Position numbers and translations under genes: made by a program. DNA of 25,154 bases from Ignavibacteria bacterium (lineage in GTDB: Bacteria > Bacteroidota > Ignavibacteria > Ignavibacteriales > Melioribacteraceae), in the NCBI GenBank assembly GCA_027347805.1, contig DAIEQP010000015.1, forward strand, positions 1 through 25,154. Reading direction: 5' to 3'. Positions 16,518 through 25,002 of the stretch are shown one piece after another. Below the pieces are notes generated by a model that had not been told where the DNA came from, searched no databases, and saw only the letters and a program-made list of their open reading frames with translations. Each line of letters begins with the position of its first letter. Positions within the stretch are counted from its first letter, which is position 1.

Positions 16518-16521
16518 AAAA

Positions 16522-17520
16522 TTGGCAAATACTTACAAAGATGCCGGCGTTAATATTCAAGCCGGGGATGAAACAGTTGAACGAATTAAATCGTTAGCGA
16601 AATCTACATTTAACAAAAATGTCCTTTCAGGAATTGGACACTTCGGCGCTTTTTACCAGGTTGATCTGACATCCTGGAAAAATCCTGTGCTTGTTTCGAG
16701 CGTTGACGGTGTTGGTACAAAACTTAAAATTGCTTTTGCAATGGATAAACATGATACGATTGGACAGGATTTAGTAAATCATTGTATAGATGATATTGCC
16801 GTTTGCGGTGCTGCTCCTCAATATTTTATGGATTACATGGCATTTGGAAAATTAAATCCTGATAAAGCAGAGCAGATAATTAAAGGGTTTTCGATTGCAT
16901 GTAAGGAAAACGGAGTTGCTCTTATTGGCGGTGAAACAGCAGAAATGCCCGGACTCTACGATAATGAAGAATATGATGTAAGCGGAACTATTGTTGGTAT
17001 CGTAGAAAGAGATAAAGTTATTGATGGGAAAAATGTTACCGTCGGTAATTTACTTGTTGGTTTTAAATCCACAGGTTTACACACAAATGGATATTCGCTC
17101 GCAAGAAAAGTTTTACTTGAAAAATATTCTGTTAACGATAAACCCGATTTATTAAATCAGTCTCTTGGTGAGGAATTGCTGAGTGTACATAAGTCATACT
17201 TAAAATTAATTAACGAGCTGAAAGAAAATATTTCGATTAAGGCATTCTCTCATATTACCGGCGGCGGAATTATTGGAAACACAAAGAGAGTGGTTCCAAA
17301 AGATTTGAAAATAAAAATGGATTGGAATAGCTGGGATGTTTTACCAATATTCAAATTAATTCAGGAAGTTGGCAAAATTAATGATGAAGAGATGCGGCAT
17401 GTTTTTAATTTAGGAATTGGGCTGATAGCAATAATCGATAAGAATGATGCTTCAAAAGTATTGGAGATTTCCGCTGCTGCAGGAGAACCCGGAAAAATTA
17501 TTGGCGAAATTGTTCCATAA
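16522..17520 (+). CDS. purM: Phosphoribosylformylglycinamidine cyclo-ligase (AIR synthetase)
   Basis: 332 aa from TTG 16522. ATP-dependent closure of the imidazole ring in purine synthesis. The protein then begins with the family-typical YKDAGVNIQAGDETVERIK. Motifs: VSSVDGVGTKLKIA (58-71), the metal/ATP acidic CIDDIAVCGA (88-97), GGETAEMPGLY (136-146) and GLHTNGYSLAR. The frame is open for another 51 codons upstream, but that part has no PurM-like sequence, crosses a promoter-like box and would overlap the hrcA operator region. No other pur gene is in the window, and it is divergent from hrcA. The gap to the next gene is 59 bases without a hairpin, so cotranscription with tatD is possible. 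Confidence 0.95.
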   Translation: MANTYKDAGVNIQAGDETVERIKSLAKSTFNKNVLSGIGHFGAFYQVDLTSWKNPVLVSSVDGVGTKLKIAFAMDKHDTIGQDLVNHCIDDIAVCGAAPQYFMDYMAFGKLNPDKAEQIIKGFSIACKENGVALIGGETAEMPGLYDNEEYDVSGTIVGIVERDKVIDGKNVTVGNLLVGFKSTGLHTNGYSLARKVLLEKYSVNDKPDLLNQSLGEELLSVHKSYLKLINELKENISIKAFSHITGGGIIGNTKRVVPKDLKIKMDWNSWDVLPIFKLIQEVGKINDEEMRHVFNLGIGLIAIIDKNDASKVLEISAAAGEPGKIIGEIVP

Positions 17521-17579
17521 AAATACAAAAGAAAGATCCTGATTAAGTTCTAGATCGAGATTAAAAGAAAGAAGAAAAT

Positions 17580-18938
17580 ATGTTCATCGATACACACGCT
17601 CATTTATTCTATCCCAATTTTGAAAATGATCTTGACGATGTAATTAAACGTGCACTTCAATCCGGTGTTGATTATATAATTGTTCCGGGCACAGATCTTT
17701 TGACTTCACAGAAAGCTGTTGAACTTGCAGAAAAATATGAATGTATTTATGCTTCTGTTGGCGTTCATCCTCATGATTCGAAAGACTGGGACGAATCATA
17801 CATTTCGAAATTAGAAGACCTCGCAAAAAAAAATAAAGTTGTTGCAATTGGAGAAATAGGCCTGGATTATTTTTATGATTTTTCTCCGAAGCAAAAACAG
17901 ATTACTGCATTCAAAGATCAATTAGACCTGGCGGTAAAACTTAAACTACCCGTTATTATTCACAACCGGGATGCAAATGATGATGTAATGGAAATTATTC
18001 GTTCATATAAAGGAACTGGATTGCGTGCGCAATTTCATTGTTTTGCCGGAACAATTGAAAATGCCAGGGAGCTGGTGGAAATGCATCATTATATTTCCTT
18101 CCCCGGAAATATTACATTCAAAAAAATGGATTCCTTAAGAAATGTTTTAAGTCGTGTTGCAATCGAAAATTTACTGCTTGAGACTGACTCACCATTTATG
18201 ACACCGGTACCTCATCGCGGTGAAAGAAATGAACCTGCATTAGTAAAACTTGTTGCAGAGAAAATTGCGGAAGTTCATCATCTAACTATCGAAGATGTTG
18301 GCAGAACAACTTCTTCTAATGTTAATAAGCTTTTCGGTATAGGAATGAAACCAAAGCTGCATTTTACATACCAGATTGGGCAATCGCTTTACATTAATGT
18401 AACGAATAGATGCAATGCCGATTGTATTTTCTGCGATCGCAAAGGCGATGCAATCATAAATGGTTACAGTTTGAAAATGACAAAATCTCAAGAGCCCGAT
18501 GCGGAAGTTTATATAAAAGAAATTGGAGACCCTAAAGAGTTTAAAGAAATAGTTTTCTGCGGATATGGCGAGCCTACAATAAGATGGGACGTTGTTAAAG
18601 AAGTTGCGAAATACATAAAAGAGAATGGGGGCAAAACTAGAATGAATACTGACGGGCATGGGAATTTTATTAACAAGAGAGATATTACGCCGGAACTTGA
18701 GGGAGTAATTGATACTGTTTCCATAAGCTTGAATTCTACTGATCCCGATCAATATTCTAAACTGATGCGAGTCGATAAATCAATGCATGAAGAAATGATT
18801 AACTTTGCAAAGAGTGCTAAAAATTTCACACATGTAGTATTATCAATTGTCGGATTAAACGAAATCGATAAAGAATCTGCAAAGCAGTTTGTTACAGAAA
18901 AAATTGGTGTTGATTTTAGAGAACGGGAGTATTTTTAA
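17580..18938 (+). CDS. TatD-family metal hydrolase fused to a radical SAM domain
   Basis: 452 aa, two domains. Residues 1-255 are a complete TatD DNase-type TIM barrel with all metal ligands: His6 and His8 (DTHAHL), Glu92 (GEIGLDY), His128 (IIHNRD), His153 (QFHCF) and Asp203 (LETDSP). Residues about 262-452 are a compact radical SAM domain with CNADCIFC (CX3CX2C; Cys278, Cys282, Cys285) for the 4Fe-4S cluster and a GYGEPT motif (328-333) that contacts SAM. TatD proteins cleave 3'-ended DNA or RNA and may remove D-aminoacyl groups. A radical SAM family associated or fused with TatD is known (TIGR04038 as I recall) but without a defined reaction. Two bases separate it from dacB. No frameshift is seen, so the fusion is real in this sequence. 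Confidence 0.93.
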   Translation: MFIDTHAHLFYPNFENDLDDVIKRALQSGVDYIIVPGTDLLTSQKAVELAEKYECIYASVGVHPHDSKDWDESYISKLEDLAKKNKVVAIGEIGLDYFYDFSPKQKQITAFKDQLDLAVKLKLPVIIHNRDANDDVMEIIRSYKGTGLRAQFHCFAGTIENARELVEMHHYISFPGNITFKKMDSLRNVLSRVAIENLLLETDSPFMTPVPHRGERNEPALVKLVAEKIAEVHHLTIEDVGRTTSSNVNKLFGIGMKPKLHFTYQIGQSLYINVTNRCNADCIFCDRKGDAIINGYSLKMTKSQEPDAEVYIKEIGDPKEFKEIVFCGYGEPTIRWDVVKEVAKYIKENGGKTRMNTDGHGNFINKRDITPELEGVIDTVSISLNSTDPDQYSKLMRVDKSMHEEMINFAKSAKNFTHVVLSIVGLNEIDKESAKQFVTEKIGVDFREREYF

Positions 18939-18940
18939 TT

Positions 18941-20377
18941 ATGAAAAAATTCAGAAATGCAGCCATCTTAATTTTATTCTCCTCTTTCTTTTTTAATGCC
19001 TGCTCTGTATTTCAACCGGGAAAGCCGTTGCTGCAAAAACGAATCGACAGCTTAATGGTTACAGACTTTTTCAAAACTACTCAAGTTGGAATTTCTGTTT
19101 ATGATCTTAAAAACAATCAGCCTGTTTATGAACAAAACGAAAAACTTCTATTTCGTCCGGCATCAAATCAGAAAATATTTACTACTGCAGCTGCTCTTAA
19201 ATTTTTGAGCGCAAATCATAAATTTTCAACAGTTGTATCCTATTCCGGTGAATTAAAAGATTCTGTTTGCTCAGGAAATTTATATTTCACTGGCGGATTC
19301 GATCCTGAATTTTCCAGCCATGATTTGGACTCGCTTGTTAAGGAAATCAAAAAAGCCGGGATTAAAGAAATCAAAGGAAATTTGTACGGTGATGTTTCCG
19401 CAATGGATTCAATGTTTTGGGGAAGCGGATGGATTTGGGACGATGATCCGGAAGCTTATATGCCCTATCTTTCTCCATTAACAATTAACAAGAATTGTAT
19501 TATCATTTCTTTTAAACCGGGCGCAATCGGAAGTCCGGCAGTAATCTCGCTTAATCCTGAAATTAATTTCCTCCCAATTATTAACACTTCAGTTACAACT
19601 GAAAATGGGAAATCTGATTTTAGAATTACAAGGGATTGGCTGAACAGGAAAAATACAATTCTTGTTTCAGGTAATTTGCCGGCGAAAAGCAATCCTGAAT
19701 CTGTTACATTGAATTTGGTAAACCCAGCTTTGAATTTTCTTAATCTAGCTAAAGAGAGTTTGATCAAAAACAAAATAATTCTCAACGGAATAATTGATAC
19801 TTCTACTATTAAGATGCCAGTTACAAAAATTACAAGTTTCGAAAGAGATATTAATTACATAATAAAAGTAACCAATAAAAGAAGCGATAATCTTAACGCA
19901 GAAATGGTATTAAGAGAAACTGCTCATAAATATTTCGGGAAATCGGCTTCTGCAGACAAAGGAAAAGTTTTAGTAGATAGCTTAATTATACTCGCAGGAA
20001 AAAACCCGCGGCAATATAAGTTTATTGATGGCTCAGGTTTATCATACTACGATCTTTTAACAGCTGACTTAATAACAAATGTTTTAAAATATATGTATGA
20101 GCAAGAGCCCTCAATAAAAGAGAACTTTATAAATTCTTTACCTGTAGCTGGTATAGATGGAACTTTATCAAATAGATTTAAAAATTCTCCCGTGAAAGGA
20201 CATCTGTTTGCCAAAACAGGAACACTTAGCGGAGTAAGTAACTTAAGCGGATATCTTGACACAGTAAACGGAAACAAACTTGCCTTCTCTATTCTAATTC
20301 AGAATTTTGTCGGCAGTGCGTCATTGGCAAGAGAATTTCAGGAAAAAATTTGTCAGATTTTTTATCAGGAATTATGA
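18941..20377 (+). CDS. dacB: D-alanyl-D-alanine carboxypeptidase/endopeptidase (PBP4, peptidase S13)
   Basis: 478 aa. Trims or cleaves peptidoglycan peptide cross-links in the periplasm. The penicillin-binding triad is complete: SxxK at 75-78 (PASNQK), SxN as SDN at 315-317 and KTG at 425-427 (FAKTGTLSG), with the long S13 insertion between the first two motifs. The N-terminal hydrophobic segment ends FFNAC-S, so the protein is exported; Cys21 could be lipidated, but the lipobox is poor (Phe at -3). GGGAG lies eleven bases before the ATG, inside the end of the TatD fusion gene. Its stop overlaps the prmA start (ATGA). Confidence 0.95.
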   Translation: MKKFRNAAILILFSSFFFNACSVFQPGKPLLQKRIDSLMVTDFFKTTQVGISVYDLKNNQPVYEQNEKLLFRPASNQKIFTTAAALKFLSANHKFSTVVSYSGELKDSVCSGNLYFTGGFDPEFSSHDLDSLVKEIKKAGIKEIKGNLYGDVSAMDSMFWGSGWIWDDDPEAYMPYLSPLTINKNCIIISFKPGAIGSPAVISLNPEINFLPIINTSVTTENGKSDFRITRDWLNRKNTILVSGNLPAKSNPESVTLNLVNPALNFLNLAKESLIKNKIILNGIIDTSTIKMPVTKITSFERDINYIIKVTNKRSDNLNAEMVLRETAHKYFGKSASADKGKVLVDSLIILAGKNPRQYKFIDGSGLSYYDLLTADLITNVLKYMYEQEPSIKENFINSLPVAGIDGTLSNRFKNSPVKGHLFAKTGTLSGVSNLSGYLDTVNGNKLAFSILIQNFVGSASLAREFQEKICQIFYQEL

Positions 20378-21222
20378 AAACTTATAAAGAATATAAAATT
20401 AGTACTACTCCATTTGAAGTTGATCTATTAAGCGGAATGTTGTGGCAGTTAGATATTGATGGTATAAATGAGTATGATAATTATTTATCTGTATTTGTGG
20501 GAGAAGCAAAACAAACATCCAGAAATGATATTGAAGATATCTTGCAGCACATGATTTCGGAAAATATGATTTCCTCATTCCAAATCGAAGAACAATCGTT
20601 CGAAGAAATTAACTGGAATGAGGAATATGAAAAAAAAGTTAAAGTTGTTGAAATTTCTGAAAGAATAGTAATTAAACCTTCTTTCAAAGAATACGATGCT
20701 AAACCCAATCAGTTGATAATTACGATTGATCCCAAAATGTCTTTCGGTACCGGAGAGCATGCAACCACCAAACTTGTACTGCAGCATTTGGAAAAAATAA
20801 TTTCCGGGAACGAAAAAGTTTTAGATGTTGGATCTGGAACAGGAGTACTGGGAATTGCATCTGTATTGCTTGGCGCTCAAAAATCAATTTGTGTTGATAA
20901 TGATGAGTGGTGTTTGATGAATGGAACTGAAAACGTAAAAGCAAATCACCTTGAAGAAAAAGTTGAAATACATCTTGGAGAACTTAAAGACATTCGTGAA
21001 AATGATTTTGATGTAATAGTAGCCAACATCAACAAGCATATTCTTGATACAATTGCTGCAGATTTAAGATTAAAAATAAAAAAGACCGGAACTCTTATAC
21101 TTTCCGGCCTTTTAATTTCAGATGAATCATCAATTACTTCATTATATCAATCCATAGGTTTCCGTTTGATTGATTCCTCATCAATGGACGAATGGATTGC
21201 GCTAGTATTTAACGCTGAATAA
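20374..21222 (+). CDS. prmA: Ribosomal protein L11 methyltransferase
   Basis: 282 aa. Trimethylates amino groups of ribosomal protein L11 with SAM. The ATG at 20374 is chosen because it overlaps the dacB stop in ATGA and has AGGA four bases ahead; an open extension to 20350 has no ribosome site. An N-terminal L11-recognition domain (about 1-90) precedes the Rossmann domain with SFGTGEHATT (123-132), VLDVGSGTGVLGIAS (149-163) and VANINKHIL, the family version of motif IV. The 3' part hides a stem-loop that reads as a terminator on the opposite strand. Its stop is three bases from the convergent marR stop. Confidence 0.95.
   Translation: MKTYKEYKISTTPFEVDLLSGMLWQLDIDGINEYDNYLSVFVGEAKQTSRNDIEDILQHMISENMISSFQIEEQSFEEINWNEEYEKKVKVVEISERIVIKPSFKEYDAKPNQLIITIDPKMSFGTGEHATTKLVLQHLEKIISGNEKVLDVGSGTGVLGIASVLLGAQKSICVDNDEWCLMNGTENVKANHLEEKVEIHLGELKDIRENDFDVIVANINKHILDTIAADLRLKIKKTGTLILSGLLISDESSITSLYQSIGFRLIDSSSMDEWIALVFNAE
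21071..21113 (-). terminator. Intrinsic terminator of marR buried inside prmA
   Basis: AAAAGACCGGAA (21080-21091) and TTCCGGCCTTTT (21102-21113) face each other around a 10-base loop. In minus-strand RNA the one imperfect position is a G-U pair, giving a 12-bp stem, and a T-rich run (TTTTTTATTTTTA) follows; in plus-strand RNA the same position is an A-C mismatch and only TTTTAATTTC follows. It lies 113 bases past the marR stop, antisense to prmA codons. Confidence 0.75.
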
Positions 21223-21225
21223 ATT

Positions 21226-21645
21226 TTATTGAATTTTTCCCAATAATTTTGACAATTCTTTTTGTTCATGATCATTTAATGATCCTATTACTGCTGCCAT
21301 ACTTTCTGAGTATGCCGGCATGATAGATTCAATTTTAGCTTTTCCTTGCGGAGTTAAGTCAGCGTGAATTACTCGTCTGTCTTCTTTAGAAGGAATTCTT
21401 TTTACAAATCCTTCTTTCTCTAAATTATCTACAACGCAGGTTATGTTGGCGCCCGTAACCATCATTTCTTCACTAATCTTCTTCAATGGCACAGGTCCCA
21501 TCTTATGAAGGATTTCCAACACTCCAAACTGCGGAGTAGTAAGCTTCTGCTCAAACATTTGTTTTGACTGTACCTTGCGAACTTTATCGTACGCTTTGGA
21601 CAGTTTCTCCCATAACTCGAGCGCAGTCTGTTTCTTGTCTCCCAT
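21226..21645 (-). CDS. MarR-family winged-helix regulator
   Basis: 139 aa from ATG 21645, preceded by GGAAGG; the frame is open 12 codons further (to 21681), but that stretch holds one copy of a repeated operator-like sequence. The winged helix covers about 30-110: LTTPQFGVLEILHKMG, then the recognition helix region MMVTGANITCVVDNLEKEGFVKRIPSKEDRRVIHADLTPQGK, with the family's DRR wing motif. It dimerises through terminal helices. It probably represses itself through the repeats at its promoter; whether it also controls the divergent men genes is open. The effector is not predictable. It has its own buried terminator in prmA. Confidence 0.9.
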   Translation of the reverse strand: MGDKKQTALELWEKLSKAYDKVRKVQSKQMFEQKLTTPQFGVLEILHKMGPVPLKKISEEMMVTGANITCVVDNLEKEGFVKRIPSKEDRRVIHADLTPQGKAKIESIMPAYSESMAAVIGSLNDHEQKELSKLLGKIQ

Positions 21646-21651
21646 CTTGCA

Positions 21652-21657
21652 CCTTCC
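21652..21657 (-). promoter_or_regulatory. Shine-Dalgarno of marR
   Basis: GGAAGG on the minus strand, six bases before ATG 21645. It fixes the start downstream of the first operator-like repeat. Confidence 0.6.
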
Positions 21658-21668
21658 TTTTTTTAATG

Positions 21669-21710
21669 TTGATGAATCCATTCAGTTTAATTATACATTT
21701 GATGAATTCA
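21669..21710 (-). promoter_or_regulatory. Probable marR promoter with two operator-like direct repeats
   Basis: TTGATGAATCCA (21669-21680) and TTGATGAATTCA (21699-21710) agree at 11 of 12 bases and start exactly 30 bases apart, about three helical turns, so both would be on the same face of DNA. Between them, on the minus strand, is TATAAT (21690-21695), a perfect -10 hexamer with no clear -35. The second copy continues into TTGA-N5-TCAA, a short inverted repeat of the kind MarR dimers read. The layout suits autorepression. Confidence 0.55.
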
Positions 21711-21838
21711 ATCATTTAGAATAACAGTCTTGAATAAAAATAAATTATTTGTATAAGAAAAAAAAGTTTAATTCTTAACTCATTGATTATCGATCTTTTT
21801 CATGTCCCATTTTGTAATCGAATTTGAAACTTTTTCAC

Positions 21839-21844
21839 TATAAT
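21839..21844 (+). promoter_or_regulatory. Possible -10 box for the men operon
   Basis: TATAAT 31 bases before the TTG start of menF. A TTGTAA lies 21 bases upstream, too far for a normal -35. A short AAAGG ribosome-site-like sequence follows at 21867-21871. Confidence 0.3.
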
Positions 21845-21875
21845 TAGAATTATATTTTAAAAAATTAAAGGCAAA

Positions 21876-23222
21876 TTGGTTCAAAAAAAGAATGAAATAC
21901 TGGATTTTCTGCAAAATAATTCAGGTATTAAATCAGGTTTACTCAGGTATTTTACTATTATCGATGAATTTGATTTTGCGCACATCTACCAGAAATTAGT
22001 AAAAGTCACTAGCAACTTTTTCTTTTTTTCGAAACCCGAAGAAAATTTTCAGTTTATTGCTTTCGGTCATTTAGACTTCAATGCAAAGAATAAATACGAT
22101 ACATATTTAAATAACAAGAGTCTGATCACTTCGAATATAGACCAGCTAAAACCTCTGCCTTATCAAGATATTAAAGTGCCCCTTTTTATTGGGCATAAAA
22201 AATTTGCTGATGACAAGATGGAATCTCTCTGGGATGAATTTGCTACCCAAGAATGGTTTATACCAAAAGTAGTTTTTATCAACCAGGGAAAATTATACAT
22301 AATGGTTGTAAACCTGCTGCCCGGAGATAATGATATAACTTTTCTTGATATGTTTGATACAAGCGAAGAAAATATTCCTGATTCAAATAATTCTGTTATA
22401 GAATCCCGGAATGATAATTATGAAGAATGGATTTTAAACGTTACCAAGTCTCTCGATAAGATAAAAAGCGGAAATATCGAAAAAGTAGTTTTAGCCAGAA
22501 GAATTCAAAATGAGGTTCATAATTTTTCATTACAATTTTCACTTAATGAACTCCAGAAGAAATACTCTGAATGTTTTGTCTTTGCTTATAAAAAGAGTAA
22601 GTCAATTTTCTTTGGTGCTACGCCTGAAAAATTATTCTCTATTAACGGTTCTCAATTGAATACCGAAGCCATAGCAGGATCTTATTCAAGAGGGAAAGAC
22701 TTTGAAGAAGATCTTTTATATGAGAAAAATTTATTGAGTAATAAAAAAGAACTTAATGAACATAGAAATGTAGTAGATTTTATTCGTGAAAATTTACATG
22801 AATTTGTAGCAACAGAACCAATTGAAGATCAACCCGAAATCAAGAAGCTTAAAAATATTCAGCATATACGCACAAATATAACTGCGAATGTTAAAGATGG
22901 AATTAATATTTTAGATATAGTAAATAAACTTCATCCTACACCGGCAGTATGTGGCTTGCCAAAAAAGGAAGCCTTTGAATTAATTGAATCAACTGAAAAA
23001 TTTGACCGCGGACTTTATTCAGGAATTCTTGGCTGGTTTAATGAACATCAAGTTGGTGAATTTATAGTTGGTTTGAGAAGCGCATTATTTACGAATAATA
23101 ATTTATATGCGTTTGCCGGCTGCGGAATAGTTGAAGGTTCAGACCCGGCTTTGGAATACAAAGAAACAGAAATGAAGTTGAAACCAATTTTATCTTTGCT
23201 TAAAAATGAAAATATCCGTTAA
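21876..23222 (+). CDS. menF: Isochorismate synthase
   Basis: 448 aa. Converts chorismate to isochorismate, the first step of menaquinone synthesis. The chorismate-binding domain (about 180-445) has the general base Lys203 in IEKVVLARR, TEAIAGS (263-269) with the catalytic Glu264 typical of isochorismate synthases rather than anthranilate synthases, the magnesium-site Glu294 in LNEHRNVV, HPTPAVCG (353-360), FDRGLYSGILGW and GCGIVEGSDPALEYKETE (415-432). The start is TTG 21876: an in-frame stop lies at 21858 and the first ATG codon would remove over 100 residues. It overlaps menD by 17 bases. The DNA-based call is MenF; a salicylate-forming or EntC role is unlikely beside menD. Confidence 0.94.
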   Translation: MVQKKNEILDFLQNNSGIKSGLLRYFTIIDEFDFAHIYQKLVKVTSNFFFFSKPEENFQFIAFGHLDFNAKNKYDTYLNNKSLITSNIDQLKPLPYQDIKVPLFIGHKKFADDKMESLWDEFATQEWFIPKVVFINQGKLYIMVVNLLPGDNDITFLDMFDTSEENIPDSNNSVIESRNDNYEEWILNVTKSLDKIKSGNIEKVVLARRIQNEVHNFSLQFSLNELQKKYSECFVFAYKKSKSIFFGATPEKLFSINGSQLNTEAIAGSYSRGKDFEEDLLYEKNLLSNKKELNEHRNVVDFIRENLHEFVATEPIEDQPEIKKLKNIQHIRTNITANVKDGINILDIVNKLHPTPAVCGLPKKEAFELIESTEKFDRGLYSGILGWFNEHQVGEFIVGLRSALFTNNNLYAFAGCGIVEGSDPALEYKETEMKLKPILSLLKNENIR

Positions 23223-25002
23223 TAGAAATATTTTATGGTGCAACGCTTTTACAGGTAGATTAGCGGAGCTTGGAGTTAAACATGTATGTATTTCTCCTGG
23301 ATCTAGAAGTACGTCGTTAACTCTCTCCTTTTCGTCGAACAAAAACTTTTTTGTTTATCCAATTGTTGATGAAAGATCCTCTGCATTCTTTGCTTTAGGT
23401 TTAGCCAAGGAATCAAAAACTCCCGTTGCTATTGTTACAACATCCGGCACTGCTGTAGCTGAACTTTATCCAGCTATCATTGAGGCTTATTATCAAAGAG
23501 TTCCTTTAATTGTTTGCACTGCCGATCGGCCAAGTAACTTAAGAGAAAGCGGGGCAAATCAAACAATTAATCAGCAGGATATTTTTCATAATCATATACG
23601 ATTATTTAGAGATGCCGGGCTTCCTGAAATAAAAAAACTTTCATCCGTAAGGAAATTGGCTGAGACTGCGCTGCGAATTGCTACAATTGAAAATAAAGGC
23701 CCGGTTCATTTGAATTTTCCATTTGAAAAACCATTTGAACCTGATGCAATTACAGACTATGTTTTAGAGAATACTATTGAAAAAATATATGCAAATGATT
23801 CATTTGATTTAAGCCCGCAAAAGAAAAACAAACCTAACATCAGTCAGCTGAAAAAACTGTTTGCAGAAAAGAAACGAGGACTAATTTTAGTCGGTTATAA
23901 TAATTTTCATGACGATTTTGCAAACCTGATTTCAAGTTTTTCAGAGAGATTCGGTTACCCGATTTATATAGACGGCGCAAGCTGTTTAAGATTTGGAACC
24001 CACAGCAAAGAAAACATCATTGAAAATTTAACATCATTAATTCGTTCGGAAAAATTCAGAGAAAAGTATGATCCGGAATTGATTATACAATTCGGCGCAA
24101 CGCCAACAGCAAATGTTTTATTAGATTATTTCAAAAATTCAAGTTCGGAAAAAATACTTGTTAATGAATTTGGGGATAGAAACGATCCATCATTAACTGC
24201 TAAAAAAATAATTAAATGCAATCCGAGTGATTTTTGCAAATCAATTCTTGAAAACTCTGCAACAAAAAGAAAGAAGGATTTTGAGTGGCTGGATGATTTT
24301 AAAAATATGAATATGATTGCGCGTATTACAAAAGAGAAATTCATTACAAATTCTTCTTTTCCGTTTGAAGGCAGAGTATGCCTGGAAACAATTAATGCGC
24401 TTGAAGTTGATTCCAACTTGATGATTTCAAATTCTTTACCTATCAGGGATACTGATTTTTTTGCTCCAACTCAAAATAAACGTATTAAATTATTTACGAA
24501 CCGCGGGGCCAGCGGAATTGACGGAATTAATTCAACAGCACTTGGAATTGCAAAATCATCAGCAAAGCAAACATTTCTGATTGTTGGAGATTTGGCTCTT
24601 TATCATGATCTGAATGGGCTTCACAACGCTGTAAAGTTTAATATCCCATTGACTGTTATTTTGATTAATAATAGCGGCGGCGGAATATTCGAATCCCTGC
24701 CTATTGCCGAATATAAAGATTTTCTAACCGACAGTTTTTTAACCCCTTTAAGTATAAATCTTGGTAGATTTGTAAAAGCCTATAACGGGAAATTTATTCA
24801 AATAAAAGACTGGACTCATTTAAAAAAGGAACTTAAATTCTCATATAGAAGTAAAAAACTTACCGTTCTTGAGATAAAAACCGACGCTAAACATTCGAAG
24901 TTACTCCGGCAAAAATTTTGGGGCGCGGTTGCGAAGACAATAGATCAGTATATAGATGAAATTAAAAATAGGCGGAATTCAATTTCACATTTTAGTAGAT
25001 GA
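23206..25002 (+). CDS. menD: 2-succinyl-5-enolpyruvyl-6-hydroxy-3-cyclohexene-1-carboxylate synthase
   Basis: 598 aa thiamine diphosphate enzyme joining isochorismate and 2-oxoglutarate with loss of CO2, the second step of menaquinone synthesis. The N-terminal pyrimidine-binding domain shows CISPGSRSTSLTLS (28-41), the cofactor-activating Glu56 in VDERSSAFFALG, and TTSGTAVAELYPAIIEA; ADRPSNLRESGANQTI follows. The pyrophosphate-binding domain has VGDLALYHDLNGL (about 460-472) and INNSGGGIF (about 487-495), the MenD form of the GDG-NN motif. The ATG lies 17 bases inside the end of menF, and menH begins 47 bases before this gene ends. Confidence 0.97.
   Translation: MKISVNRNILWCNAFTGRLAELGVKHVCISPGSRSTSLTLSFSSNKNFFVYPIVDERSSAFFALGLAKESKTPVAIVTTSGTAVAELYPAIIEAYYQRVPLIVCTADRPSNLRESGANQTINQQDIFHNHIRLFRDAGLPEIKKLSSVRKLAETALRIATIENKGPVHLNFPFEKPFEPDAITDYVLENTIEKIYANDSFDLSPQKKNKPNISQLKKLFAEKKRGLILVGYNNFHDDFANLISSFSERFGYPIYIDGASCLRFGTHSKENIIENLTSLIRSEKFREKYDPELIIQFGATPTANVLLDYFKNSSSEKILVNEFGDRNDPSLTAKKIIKCNPSDFCKSILENSATKRKKDFEWLDDFKNMNMIARITKEKFITNSSFPFEGRVCLETINALEVDSNLMISNSLPIRDTDFFAPTQNKRIKLFTNRGASGIDGINSTALGIAKSSAKQTFLIVGDLALYHDLNGLHNAVKFNIPLTVILINNSGGGIFESLPIAEYKDFLTDSFLTPLSINLGRFVKAYNGKFIQIKDWTHLKKELKFSYRSKKLTVLEIKTDAKHSKLLRQKFWGAVAKTIDQYIDEIKNRRNSISHFSR

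Noticed and set aside
16369..16521. 51-codon N-terminal extension of purM
   Set aside because: Not PurM-like, crosses a promoter-like box and a palindrome, and GAGGA-TTG gives the normal protein start at 16522.
18282..18752. 156-codon open frame on - inside the TatD-radical SAM gene
   Set aside because: Covers the radical SAM motif region of a clear plus-strand gene; translation has no domain character.
19465..19785. 106-codon open frame on - inside dacB
   Set aside because: Shadow of the S13 insertion region of dacB; no start signal or recognisable motif.
21646..21681. 12-codon N-terminal extension of the MarR protein
   Set aside because: GGAAGG precedes ATG 21645 and the extension contains one operator-like repeat, so it is leader DNA.
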